Source of the DNA: Aquabacterium commune
GTDB lineage: Bacteria > Pseudomonadota > Gammaproteobacteria > Burkholderiales > Burkholderiaceae_C
NCBI RefSeq assembly: GCF_004362855.1
Contig: NZ_SNXW01000003.1
Coordinates: 434,001-498,000, forward strand
Reading direction: 5' to 3'
DNA length: 64,000 nt
The notes beneath the pieces were generated by a model that was given only the letters and a program-made list of their open reading frames with translations, had not been told where the DNA came from and did not search any database. Both the position numbers and the translations under genes were made by a program. Below, piece by piece: positions 37,601-45,164 of this stretch; position 1 is the stretch's first letter, and each line of letters opens with the position of its first letter.

Positions 37601-40070
37601 GAACCACGCCACCACGGCGTGGCGTCAATTGCATGGGCACTCGCATGGCAGCGCAACACCGATGCCGCTCGTGTTGGTGTTTCCGTGGGGGCAGCAGGAG
37701 TTCTGGGGCGACGACCGGCACTACTTATGGTTCCGCGGCCATGGCGGGCCGCAGGTCGTGGAGTGCGCACTCATGACGCTGGAGCACTGGGGCATCGCGC
37801 AGCTCGATGCCGGACGCCCGTTGGACGAAGTACTGCAACAGCTGCTGGAAGGGCACACGAGTATCGGTATCGTGGGGATTGCGGTGCACCTCGCCTTACG
37901 GGCCAAGCAAGTTTCGCCAACGACCTTGGCGCTGCTGCGCAGCCCGCGGCTGTGGCGGCACGACCTGCAGCGCCAGGTCCAAGAGCGCCAACTGCAAAGC
38001 GCGGGGCTGATGGGCTTCGACAACGCAAGCGGCGACGCAGTGCACCGTCAAGCAGTCGCCGACAGCAGCCAGATGACGTCGCGCCGCTTGGAGCTGCGCG
38101 ACCTGGTACCGCTCTTCGTCCTCGGAGGCGACACAGCCTTGCGCGAGGCGTGCCGCGTCGCTCTCGACGACTTCCCGAACAAGCTGGAGTTCGCCTATCA
38201 GGAAGAGGCGCAGAACCCAGAACATTTGGCCGAGCTCCGCCGCACCGCCGAACTATGGTCGGAGTTGGGCCACGCCGAGAACTACACCGCAGCTCCGATC
38301 CCCGGCCGCAGTGATATGGTCCAGATCTCGATGAGCAGTTCGCGACACGAAGCTCCCGAGATACAAGCAGCCCTGCACCGCCATGCGCAGGCGGCGCGCG
38401 AGATGGAGCTGTGGCTGTGGGTTGATAAGTGCTTCACGTTGCGCCAATGGGCGCCGGGCTTCTCGGTGGACGATGCCATCGGGCGTGCGAAAGAGATGGC
38501 TGATGCGGCTGCTGCAGGGAGGTCGATGTCGCCGATGCCTGGCAGCGGGTTGACGGAAGGCGCGATTGCGGGAACGGCAGCGGCAGTGATTTGTTTCGCC
38601 GATGCGAGCGGGCATGAGGCCTGGGCCGATGCCACCATCGAAAGCTTCCGCGTTGCGGAGGACGAGATCTCCGACGACACGTTTTCTGGATCTGTGATCC
38701 CTTGGCACCGGAAGATCTTCGTGGCGCATGCGTTGGCCGCGCGTATCGGATCGGCCCGCGAACATCCTGCCTACCGTGAAGCGCTCTATCGCTTGATTTC
38801 GCACCCACTCGATTCGGTTTCGTTCGTTGCGCTGTCCGGCGTGGCTGGCTGCTGGCAGCACGACGCGCGGTTCGCCTGGTGTGGCTTGAACCTCGGGTTG
38901 CGGTTGGCGCAGCTCGTAAGCAGGCGAGACATGCACCGGCTAGACACCAAGGCACGGCGGCAGGTGGAATCGGACCACCGTGGCGCGACGATGGCCGCGG
39001 CACTCGACGAGTACCGTGCGCAAGGGCCGCTGCCTGCCTGGGTGCGCCCACGGGCTTCGTGGGTGCGGGCCGCGCCGGATGCTGAGAATCCGCAGACTCT
39101 CGACGTGGAAGAAGACGAAGGGTGGCAGTGCACCGATGATCTGTGGGACGGCCGGTACGCCGCGAACGTCTTGCAGAGAGTCCCAGTGGCGGTGGTCATG
39201 GCGAGCGCTGGCCGTGCGCACTTTGTCGACGCCCTCGAGGCGTATATCGGCTGGACGCTCGACACGCTCAATCCGGTGTGGCGAAAAGAGCGGCGTCGGG
39301 GCCGCGAGCGTGGCGATGCAAACCTGTACGAGTGGGAGGATCAGCTGGGTCGGATGGTGGCAAGCGTTGCCCCCCATCTTCCAGCCGACGAGATCTTGCA
39401 GAGGTTGCTGCGGCCGATCCTCGCGCAGCCTGACGAGATCGCGATGCGGCTGCTCGCGCCGTTCACTGAGTCGCTGGTTTGCGGTGAAATCCTCGATGCG
39501 CCGGAGGTCCGCGATGACACCCTCCTCCTGCTGCATGCCGTGCTCGAACGAATGCTGGAGAACGACTATCTGCGCCGTTCGCCGCACAACGAAGGGCGCA
39601 TGGGCGGCTTCGACCTGCCGGAGCTGGTCAAGTCGCTGCTGTTCGTGGTCGTCGAGCACGCCTCCGGCGCCGCGCGATTCGCCAACGGCCGCTGGGACGA
39701 CCTCGGCCAGGTGATGCCACTTGTTGACCGTATGGTGCGCGCTGCGGGCTGGCACCCCTACGTCGCGCGTCAGTTCGTCACGCTGTGTGAACGTTCCGGA
39801 GCTGCCTACCCGACCAACACATTCGCCGACCAGGTGCTGGCGCAGGTCGTCGATGGGCGCCTGCCGGCGGGCTGGAAGGGCTCCTCGGTGCCAGCCGCGA
39901 TCGCGGCTCTGGTTCAGGCGCACGCCGACCGACAGCATCCGTTGCCGGCTCCTCTGGCCCGCAAGCTGCTGCAGGTGCTTGACGCGATGGTCGATTTTGG
40001 CGACCGCCGTAGCGCGGCCTTGCAACAGAGCGAGTCCTTTCGCGGCGTGCGCCTCGCCGCGCCAGCCTGA
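34686..40070 (+). CDS. Giant Cap4-like nuclease/STAND NTPase, candidate defence protein
   Basis: The 1794-residue protein begins GGAGFTYEDAVAAQYLAAII. It then has Asp56 and Asp60 in LDDVIVDA and Gln75-Val-Lys77 in LSLQVKRSL, a PD-(D/E)xK variant with Q-x-K as in Cap4-type dsDNA nucleases. An NTPase follows: Walker A GLPGTGKT (314-321), Walker B TLLIDGLDRI (378-387), and VVATARDAGI as a sensor-like motif. A winged-helix-like segment with VQQVRTGHTAQFSHDILFEW lies near 570. Over 1100 residues of largely helical sequence follow, which would serve as a sensor. This nuclease-STAND-sensor layout is that of anti-phage NTPases such as the Avs group, but I cannot place it in a named type. No partner gene is obvious. 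Confidence 0.75.
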   Translation: MTSPELTGGAGFTYEDAVAAQYLAAIISGTTAAGLDGRIVQRVAQQQADFGEPLDDVIVDAASLADGTVMRLSLQVKRSLTISDAATNSDFREVIQRSSQTLRKLDFRENVDRVGAVTGSVAEETSRAFTTVCEWARASDTTAVFMQRFVDGGNASVSHRAVAEAVRMAAQDTGTPLSDEQLHRLLAHLVLIRFDPPHAGSTHEAEAIASLQRALEPQQVMHAGDLWDLLRQVARDGAGRSAVHTRASLVRALAGWRFLGAPAFAGDMQTLRDNTRHWLDQQADDIGGTHLTRQVLRDQLGAQMAAHRLTLIKGLPGTGKTVLLRDVVQELSADGTTLFLTANRLSGRSWSEHARAMGLATISIEPLLVEVAATGHATLLIDGLDRIAPEQRAIMTDLLGQLLTNPALSDWRVVATARDAGIEPLRNWVPAALLASGGVGYVDVENLTDEEASSLADSLPALRPLLTGGNERVRTMARRPFFAAVLARGFSRAAYPSGFAPQSEVDLVEAWWTRGGYDAHAPQALARQRGLIELAKRSAPDLGRNVRIRDLSTATQDVLPALEEDGLVQQVRTGHTAQFSHDILFEWSFLHLLLDEGDDWIAVLTAAGEPPALARVVELLSQATYPLPDQWPRELHALERAQVRPQWLRAWLVAPVFSPRFAEHAEMFAASLASNGYRLFGKLMVWMQAEKTTPNPMVLSGALGGDLDAAARIRIADSLGWPSDFAAWRRLLTWAIEQVELIPDEQLRDLATLFETWQVAFADYPNVVSQRIVARCATWLHAIEDEHVDRRFRYSTPESDGTPRPRVPTQLETELRALVLRAARAYPDVVSAYLAKVETIERWSDGGFRELMTYAPLLAQTHPALLARVAKRWFMRELPDDTSARWRREAREEGRRRREAEAVPPEKRSRWDKLALSSTSIMHHSFSHHDWDRLSIGGDHQGFFPASPLREPFHSLLMRDPATALALIRDVTNHATTAWRQLHGHSHGSATPMPLVLVFPWGQQEFWGDDRHYLWFRGHGGPQVVECALMTLEHWGIAQLDAGRPLDEVLQQLLEGHTSIGIVGIAVHLALRAKQVSPTTLALLRSPRLWRHDLQRQVQERQLQSAGLMGFDNASGDAVHRQAVADSSQMTSRRLELRDLVPLFVLGGDTALREACRVALDDFPNKLEFAYQEEAQNPEHLAELRRTAELWSELGHAENYTAAPIPGRSDMVQISMSSSRHEAPEIQAALHRHAQAAREMELWLWVDKCFTLRQWAPGFSVDDAIGRAKEMADAAAAGRSMSPMPGSGLTEGAIAGTAAAVICFADASGHEAWADATIESFRVAEDEISDDTFSGSVIPWHRKIFVAHALAARIGSAREHPAYREALYRLISHPLDSVSFVALSGVAGCWQHDARFAWCGLNLGLRLAQLVSRRDMHRLDTKARRQVESDHRGATMAAALDEYRAQGPLPAWVRPRASWVRAAPDAENPQTLDVEEDEGWQCTDDLWDGRYAANVLQRVPVAVVMASAGRAHFVDALEAYIGWTLDTLNPVWRKERRRGRERGDANLYEWEDQLGRMVASVAPHLPADEILQRLLRPILAQPDEIAMRLLAPFTESLVCGEILDAPEVRDDTLLLLHAVLERMLENDYLRRSPHNEGRMGGFDLPELVKSLLFVVVEHASGAARFANGRWDDLGQVMPLVDRMVRAAGWHPYVARQFVTLCERSGAAYPTNTFADQVLAQVVDGRLPAGWKGSSVPAAIAALVQAHADRQHPLPAPLARKLLQVLDAMVDFGDRRSAALQQSESFRGVRLAAPA

Positions 40071-40562
40071 TGTGCGCTACGCGAGCAGGACGCTCACCCG
40101 TTGTCGGGTCTTCACCTCTTGTTAATCAGGCTTCTCAAAGTTTGCTGGCACCCGCTGGAAGTACTTCTTCAGCGCCCAGCCCGTGGTTGGTCAGCAGCCT
40201 GAGAGCTTTCACGAGCAGATGACCGCTCCTGGCCGAGAGCAGTCCCCGGATGAGGTAGCCGCGACCGTCGGCTCTCGCTGCCCAGCAGTCGCTCCATTTC
40301 GCGCTTGGCGCGCCCCCCTCGGTAACTGACACCCGTCGCCGGTTTGCACAAGTGTCCGAGATCAGATTGCAGCCCAAGTTAGGACCCCAGACGGCCGAAA
40401 GACGACGCGGTCCCTATCCTGACATTGATAGCGGAAGTGATAGCGATTGAGGCTTCGGAGGCCTTCGCTCAGCTTCGGTCGATTTCGGACACATTCGCCT
40501 AAGTGGTTGCTACACTTAGGGTTCCGGTGACGGCAAAGCCTGCACACGGGCCTGAGAATTCA
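40071..40562. other. Island right-end non-coding stretch
   Basis: About 490 bp between the large NTPase gene and the tRNA-Asn fragment. Frames on the minus strand (for example 40,135-40,377) lack recognisable content. No integrase gene is here, so the enzyme that inserted the island should lie at the other border. Confidence 0.5.
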
Positions 40563-40608
40563 ACTGTTAATCCGTAGGTCCCTGGTTCGAGCCCAGGTCG
40601 AGGAGCCA
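40563..40608 (+). other. attR: 3' fragment of a tRNA-Asn(GTT) gene at the island border
   Basis: The sequence reads from the anticodon loop (CTGTTAA, 40,564-40,570, anticodon GTT at 40,566-40,568) through the variable region, the T arm GGTTCGAGCC and the acceptor strand to CCA at 40,606-40,608. Upstream of the loop no D arm or 5' acceptor is present, so it is not a working gene. Tyrosine integrases commonly cross over in the anticodon loop, leaving such a partial copy. The tRNA's terminator follows. Confidence 0.85.
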
Positions 40609-40617
40609 AATTCAGCG

Positions 40618-40641
40618 AAAGCCACCTTTGGGTGGCTTTTT
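40618..40641 (+). terminator. Terminator of the original tRNA-Asn gene
   Basis: AAAGCCACC (40,618-40,626) pairs with GGTGGCTTT (40,631-40,639) around TTTG, ending in a T run to 40,641. It lies ten bases beyond the tRNA fragment's CCA. Confidence 0.85.
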
Positions 40642-40675
40642 GCTTTGTGCCGCCACGGTGATCACAGGGCCGCAT

Positions 40676-41512
40676 TCACAGCGCCACCGTCTCCGCCGCC
40701 CCCGTGAGCAGGGCCTTGCTGAGGATGTGGTAGCCGTCGGCATCGAAGGTGGCGCTCACGTGCCTCAGCTTGCGCGCCGCCGCCAGAGTGGTCACGGTGC
40801 CCAAGTGGCACCAGTTGCGCACGACGTGGATGTCTTGCCGCTCGCCATCACGCTCCACCACCGCCACGGCCCCCTCGTGCGGCCAGATGGCCACGCGGTG
40901 CGCCTGCAGGGCCTCCATGAGGCGTGCGTGGTGCGCCTGCGCAGGCTCCGCGCCACAGCAAGCCCCCAGGCAGCGTCGGATCTGGTGCCGGAAACAGGGG
41001 CGCCCGGGGGCCAAGCGCTCCAGGCCCAGCAAGCCGCAGCACAGGCCATGCGCATCGGCCAACTGGCGCAGGTGCTCCTGGGCCGCGCGGGGGCTGCCGA
41101 ACAGGCCGTAGAGCGGCCCGGCATCGGCGGCAGCACTGACATCGGCCTCCCGCGCCGGCACGATGTCCGGGCGCTCGGCGGCAAAGCGCAGCGACCACAA
41201 CTGCCTCGACCGCCGCAGGCGCTGGTTGAACAAGGGATGCTCGGCCTTGATCCGGGCCGACTCCAGCAGCAGGGCGCCGATTTCGCCGGCCGTGCGCTCG
41301 CAACTGACGCGCACCGTCTGGCGCAGCATCGCGGCCTCGTCAGGGGTGTTGAAGTGGCTCATCACCCGGGCACGGATGTTCACGCTCTTGCCGATGTACA
41401 GCGGCAAGCCCCCGGTCGCGCCGTGGAAGGTGTAAACACCCGGCGCTGCAGGCAGGTCGGCCAAACAAGGCCTCAGGTGCTCGGGGTAGGTGTGCGGAAC
41501 AGGGTGGCCCAC
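40676..41512 (-). CDS. cho: Cho-like excinuclease (UvrC-type GIY-YIG endonuclease)
   Basis: Cho makes the 3' incision in UvrABC-type repair when a lesion blocks UvrC. The 278-residue protein has a GIY-YIG domain at about residues 20-100: PGVYTFHGATGGLPLYIGKS, then VNIRARVMSHF, with a catalytic Glu in GEIGALLLESARIKAEHP. A Cys-containing UvrC-like segment follows (CFRHQIRRCLGACCG). It lacks the C-terminal endonuclease V-like half of UvrC, as expected for Cho. First intact chromosomal gene after the island border, transcribed towards it. Confidence 0.88.
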   Translation of the reverse strand: MGHPVPHTYPEHLRPCLADLPAAPGVYTFHGATGGLPLYIGKSVNIRARVMSHFNTPDEAAMLRQTVRVSCERTAGEIGALLLESARIKAEHPLFNQRLRRSRQLWSLRFAAERPDIVPAREADVSAAADAGPLYGLFGSPRAAQEHLRQLADAHGLCCGLLGLERLAPGRPCFRHQIRRCLGACCGAEPAQAHHARLMEALQAHRVAIWPHEGAVAVVERDGERQDIHVVRNWCHLGTVTTLAAARKLRHVSATFDADGYHILSKALLTGAAETVAL

Positions 41513-42064
41513 GGTGGCAACGGCGCCCAGGGTGCCTGACGAACAAAAGAGGCGCCCAGTTTACGAGGCCATGCACTGCGGTGACCGAGCGAGATGCGCC
41601 GGGGCACCAAGCCAAGCACGTCAATCTGGCGTCAATCCGACACCGAGCCCCCCGCATGGCCGCAGCGCCCAAAAGAAAGGCCCCGGCCGTGAGACCGGAG
41701 CCTGGGGAAACCGCCCGACGGATCGGGCCGAGCCCACGCTGCACACGCCCATCTCAGTTCAACCTGACCTGGCCGAAGCCGGGCGGCAGGGACCCGCGTT
41801 GGATCCACTGCCTGAAAGGCCTGACCCCACATCCGGATGGCATGGGGCGATGGGCGTGGCGCACTCGCGTGCAAGCGCTGCGTGGGCTGGGTTGGCGCGC
41901 AAGGCGATCAACCTGCGCGAATCTTAGCCACGCAGGCCGATGCCGAGGGCGCTTTTGCCGCCCCACCTGCACAAGCGCACGCACGTTCCGGCCGAAAGCG
42001 TGACTTGCGACCGCTTGGGATGCGACGCCGCCGACATCATCGACGCGAAGAATGCATCAGATCA
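41513..42064. other. Mostly non-coding stretch upstream of cho
   Basis: About 550 bp. It contains a minus-strand terminator-like hairpin (41,671-41,702) and a minus-strand frame (41,754-41,984, ending WIQRGSLPPG near its C-terminus) just before it. I cannot show that this frame is a gene, but the pairing suggests a short minus-strand transcript. Confidence 0.4.
41671..41702 (-). terminator. Minus-strand terminator without a recognised gene
   Basis: On the minus strand GGCTCCGG (41,702-41,695) pairs with CCGGGGCC (41,686-41,679) with one G-T pair, followed by TTTCTTTT (41,678-41,671). It would end a transcript coming from about 42 kb. Confidence 0.55.
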
Positions 42065-42089
42065 TTTCAATCAATTTGCATGATTGAAA
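42065..42089. promoter_or_regulatory. 9-bp perfect dyad upstream of the small exported protein
   Basis: TTTCAATCA (42,065-42,073) and TGATTGAAA (42,081-42,089) flank ATTTGCA. It stands out in an otherwise GC-rich region, 70 bp before ATG 42,160, and overlaps a possible -35 (TTGCAT, 42,076-42,081) with CACACT 17 bp further. Likely a repressor or activator site. Confidence 0.5.
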
Positions 42090-42159
42090 CGCCATACGCA
42101 CACTGTGAACCAAGGGCAAACCCGACCCTCATTCCCAGACTCACTGAAAGGATCGCACC

Positions 42160-42501
42160 ATGAACTCGAACCGCACCGCCCAAGCCAAGTCCCTCAGCGC
42201 CACCCTGGCCCTGACCGCTTCCTTGCTGCTGGCCGCCGCCCTGCCCCAGGCCCATGCCGAGGAATTCGACCTGCCCAAGCCGACCGCCTCGCAGCTCAGC
42301 CGCGCCGAAGTCATCGCCGACCGGCACCTGTGGCAGCGTGCGGGCGTGGACCGCTTCGCCGACCTGCAGGAATACGGACTCCAAACCAGCGAATACCAGA
42401 AGGCTTTTGCCGAGTACCAGCGCCTGCGCAACAGCCCGGCTTTCGCCCAGGAAGTGGCCCGTGTCAAGGCCGAGCAAGCCACGCAGCACGCCAGCCGTTG
42501 A
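42160..42501 (+). CDS. Small exported protein, DUF4148-like
   Basis: The 113-residue product has a signal peptide (residues 1-33, ending PQAHA-EE). The mature 80-residue domain contains LSRAEVIADRHLWQRAGVDR, then EYQKAFAEYQRLRNSPAFAQ. Short periplasmic proteins with LTRAEVxAD near the start are common and multicopy in Burkholderiales, with unknown function. AAAGGA precedes the ATG. A dyad upstream suggests regulation. Function unknown. Confidence 0.8.
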   Translation: MNSNRTAQAKSLSATLALTASLLLAAALPQAHAEEFDLPKPTASQLSRAEVIADRHLWQRAGVDRFADLQEYGLQTSEYQKAFAEYQRLRNSPAFAQEVARVKAEQATQHASR

Positions 42502-42536
42502 GCCTGCACGCAAGGGCGTCTGACGGGCCTGGCGCC

Positions 42537-42962
42537 TCAAGGCAGCCGGTAGGTTTCGAGGTGGATGCTGGTCTCGGTGTGGCTGATGCCGCGGATGAGG
42601 CGCACACGCTCCATCACCTTGGACAAACCGGCCAGGTTCTCGGCCCGCAACTCCGCCAGCAGGTCCCAGCGGCCGTTGGTGTCGCTCAGGCGGGCGACAC
42701 CCGGCTCGCCCAGCAGGCTGGCAATGACCGCGCGGGCCTCGTTGCCCTCCACGGCGATGCTCATCCAGGCGGTGATCTCGTCCGGGCTGGCATCAGGCCG
42801 CAAGCGCACGGTGTAGCCGACGATGACGCCGGCATCCTCCAGCTTGCGGATGCGGTTGGTGACCGTGCCGCGCGACACGCCGAGCTTGTGCGCCAAGGTG
42901 GCCACGGTCAGGCGGGCGTCTTGCCTCAACAGGGCGAGGAGTTGCTGGTCGGTGCCGTCCAT
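42537..42962 (-). CDS. Lrp/AsnC-family regulator, probable controller of arginine catabolism
   Basis: The start MDGTDQQLLALL (ATG 42,962) fits the family length (141 residues). Helix-turn-helix at about residues 20-42 (TVATLAHKLGVSRGTVTNRI); RAM ligand-binding domain from residue 55 (VGYTVRLRPDASPDEITAWM, then GRWDLLAELRAENLAGL). Lrp-type proteins bind amino acids; the gene is divergent from ornithine cyclodeaminase and arginase, so arginine or ornithine is the likely effector. Confidence 0.88.
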   Translation of the reverse strand: MDGTDQQLLALLRQDARLTVATLAHKLGVSRGTVTNRIRKLEDAGVIVGYTVRLRPDASPDEITAWMSIAVEGNEARAVIASLLGEPGVARLSDTNGRWDLLAELRAENLAGLSKVMERVRLIRGISHTETSIHLETYRLP

Positions 42963-43013
42963 GTTGACGATTTGACACCTGCGGTTGACGTTTTGGCAAG
43001 TCAGGCACCCAAA

Positions 43014-43059
43014 CAGCACATTTCTGGCGATTGTCATTGACGCGCGGGCCGGCCACACT
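43014..43059 (+). promoter_or_regulatory. Probable promoter of ornithine cyclodeaminase with an Lrp-like half palindrome
   Basis: TTGTCA (43,031-43,036) and CACACT (43,054-43,059) are spaced 17 bp. Just upstream, CAGCACATTTCTG (43,014-43,026) has the CAG-N7-CTG shape of Lrp-type sites. The position between the divergent regulator and its target supports it. Confidence 0.45.
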
Positions 43060-43084
43060 GGTGTTCATCTGCAGGAGCACGGCC

Positions 43085-44140
43085 ATGGGACACGCCATCG
43101 TCACGCATTACCTCGGCGCGGCCGACGCCGCCCACATCGTCCAGCGGCTGGGGCTGGCGCATTGCCTGCGCGGCATGGCCGATGCCATCGAGGCCGATTT
43201 CCGCCGCTGGCCAGCCTTCGACAAATCGGCCCGCGTGGCCCACCACTCGGCCGGCGGCGTGATCGAGCTGATGCCGATTTCCGACGACCAGGCCTACAGC
43301 TTCAAATACGTCAACGGCCACCCCGGCAACCACCGCCTGGGCCTGCCCACCGTGATGGCCTTTGGCGTGCTGGCCGATGTGGCCACGGGCGTGCCCGAGC
43401 TGCTCAGCGAACTGACCCTGACCACGGCCTTGCGCACCGCTGCGGTGTCGGCCGTGGCCGCGCGTGCCCTCGCCCGCCCCGACAGCCGCGTGATGGCCTT
43501 GATCGGCAATGGCGCGCAAAGCGAGTTCCAGGCCCTGGCCTTCCACCACCTGCTGGGCGTGCACACCCTGCGCCTGTTCGATGTGGACGCGCGGGCCACG
43601 GCCAAACTGGCGCGCAACCTGGCCGACACGGGCCTGCACGTGCAGCCCTGCCACAGCGCTGCAGACGCCGTCCAAGGCGCCGACATCGTCACCACGATCA
43701 CGGCCGACAAGGCCAACGCCACCATCGTGACGGCCGACATGCTGCGCCCAGGCATGCACCTCAATGCCGTGGGCGGCGATTGCCCTGGCAAGACGGAACT
43801 GGCGCCCGAGGTGTTGCTGGCGGCCGATGTGTTCGTCGAGTACGCGCCGCAAACCCGCGTCGAGGGCGAGGTCCAGCAGATGCCGCCCGACTTCCCCGTG
43901 ACCGAGCTGTGGCAGGTGCTGACGGGCCAGGCGCCTGGCCGCCGCCACCGCGAGCAGGTCACGGTGTTCGACTCCGTCGGCTTTGCACTGGAGGATTTCT
44001 CCGCGCTGTGCTTCATGCGAGACTGCGCTCAGCAGCTGGGCCTGCTGCGCACGCTGGCACTGATGCCCGAACTCGACGACCCGAAAGACCTGTTCGCGCT
44101 GCTGAGCACGCCCGCCACCACCCGAGTGCAAGCCGCATGA
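43085..44140 (+). CDS. Ornithine cyclodeaminase
   Basis: This enzyme converts L-ornithine to L-proline and ammonia with bound NAD. The start MGHAIVTHYLG (ATG 43,085, GGAG upstream) gives 351 residues, normal for the family. Active-site region YSFKYVNGHPGNHRLGLP (about 71-88), NAD-binding ALIGNGAQSEFQAL (139-151), and catalytic Asp in AVGGDCPGKTEL. It overlaps arginase by four bases (ATGA), so the two are coupled. Product proline feeds PutA downstream. Confidence 0.93.
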   Translation: MGHAIVTHYLGAADAAHIVQRLGLAHCLRGMADAIEADFRRWPAFDKSARVAHHSAGGVIELMPISDDQAYSFKYVNGHPGNHRLGLPTVMAFGVLADVATGVPELLSELTLTTALRTAAVSAVAARALARPDSRVMALIGNGAQSEFQALAFHHLLGVHTLRLFDVDARATAKLARNLADTGLHVQPCHSAADAVQGADIVTTITADKANATIVTADMLRPGMHLNAVGGDCPGKTELAPEVLLAADVFVEYAPQTRVEGEVQQMPPDFPVTELWQVLTGQAPGRRHREQVTVFDSVGFALEDFSALCFMRDCAQQLGLLRTLALMPELDDPKDLFALLSTPATTRVQAA

Positions 44141-45099
44141 GCCCCCAGATCCCCGCGCGCCCCGCCGTCAGCCTCATCGGCGTGCCCACCGACGTGGGCG
44201 CAGGTCGCATCGGCGCGCGCATGGGGCCGAGCGCCTTGCGCGTGGCCGGCATCGTCCAGGCGATGGCCGATTTCGGCATCGACGTGCGCGACTGCGGTGA
44301 CCTCCACGGCCCCGACAACCCCGAGCAGCCCGCCGTGGGCGGCTTCCGGCACCTGACGGAAGTGGCGCGCTGGAACCAGCTGTTGCACGAGGCCACCCTG
44401 GCCGAGCTCCGCGCAGGGCGGCTGCCGCTGATGCTGGGCGGCGACCACAGCCTGGCCATGGGCAGCATCAGCGCGGTGGCGCGCCATTGCCGCGACACCG
44501 GACGGCGCCTGCGCGTGCTTTGGCTGGACGCCCATGCCGACCTCAACACCGCCACCCTGACGCCCTCGGGCAACCTGCACGGCATGCCCGTGGCCTGCCT
44601 GTGCGGCCATGGGCCCGCCGAGCTGACGGGCATTGGCGGCCACAGCCCGGCCCTGTCGCCGCAAGACATCCGCCAGATCGGCATCCGCAGCGTGGACCCG
44701 GGCGAAAAACGCTTCGTGCACGAACTCGGCATCGAGGTCTTCGACATGCGCTTCATCGACGAAAACGGCATGCGGCACACCATGGCGCAGGCCCTGCTGG
44801 GCTTGGACGAGCGCACCCACCTGCACGTCAGCCTGGACGTCGATTTCCTCGACCCCGACATCGCCCCCGGCGTGGGCACGACGGTGCGCGGTGGCCCGAC
44901 CTACCGCGAGGCCCAGCTGTGCATGGAAATGATCGCGGACACCGGCCGGCTGGGCTCGCTCGATGTGGTCGAACTCAACCCCGCGCTCGATGTGCGCAAC
45001 CAGACCGCCGAGCTTGCCGTGGACCTGATCCAGAGCCTGTTCGGCAAGAGCACCTTGATGCGCACGCCCGAGCCCCCGCGCCGCGAGCCCACCGGCTGA
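44137..45099 (+). CDS. rocF: Arginase
   Basis: Hydrolyses L-arginine to ornithine and urea with a binuclear manganese centre. The 320-residue protein has all metal motifs: GGDHSLAMG (101-109), WLDAHADLN (129-137), NLHGMPVA (146-153) and SLDVDFLDPDIAPGVGT. The conserved substrate segment is intact. Its ATG overlaps the ornithine cyclodeaminase stop. It provides ornithine to that enzyme, making the first step of the arginine-proline-glutamate route in this cluster. Confidence 0.95.
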   Translation: MSPQIPARPAVSLIGVPTDVGAGRIGARMGPSALRVAGIVQAMADFGIDVRDCGDLHGPDNPEQPAVGGFRHLTEVARWNQLLHEATLAELRAGRLPLMLGGDHSLAMGSISAVARHCRDTGRRLRVLWLDAHADLNTATLTPSGNLHGMPVACLCGHGPAELTGIGGHSPALSPQDIRQIGIRSVDPGEKRFVHELGIEVFDMRFIDENGMRHTMAQALLGLDERTHLHVSLDVDFLDPDIAPGVGTTVRGGPTYREAQLCMEMIADTGRLGSLDVVELNPALDVRNQTAELAVDLIQSLFGKSTLMRTPEPPRREPTG

Positions 45100-45164
45100 G
45101 CCCCGACACGCCGTCAGCGAGCACCCCGAACGCGCGCACCGGCCACCGCCAGGAGGATCCCACC

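Noticed and set aside
34686-40070. Naming the large NTPase as a specific Avs type
   Set aside because: The domain order fits, but I cannot show homology of the C-terminal sensor to any described Avs; a specific name would be over-reach.
40563-40608. Functional tRNA-Asn gene
   Set aside because: The 5' acceptor strand, D arm and 5' anticodon stem are missing, so it cannot fold or be processed.
43034-44131. Long minus-strand open frame (365 codons) opposite ornithine cyclodeaminase
   Set aside because: It is a by-product of high GC at third positions. Its translation is His/Gly/Gln-rich without any motif, while the plus strand encodes a clear enzyme.
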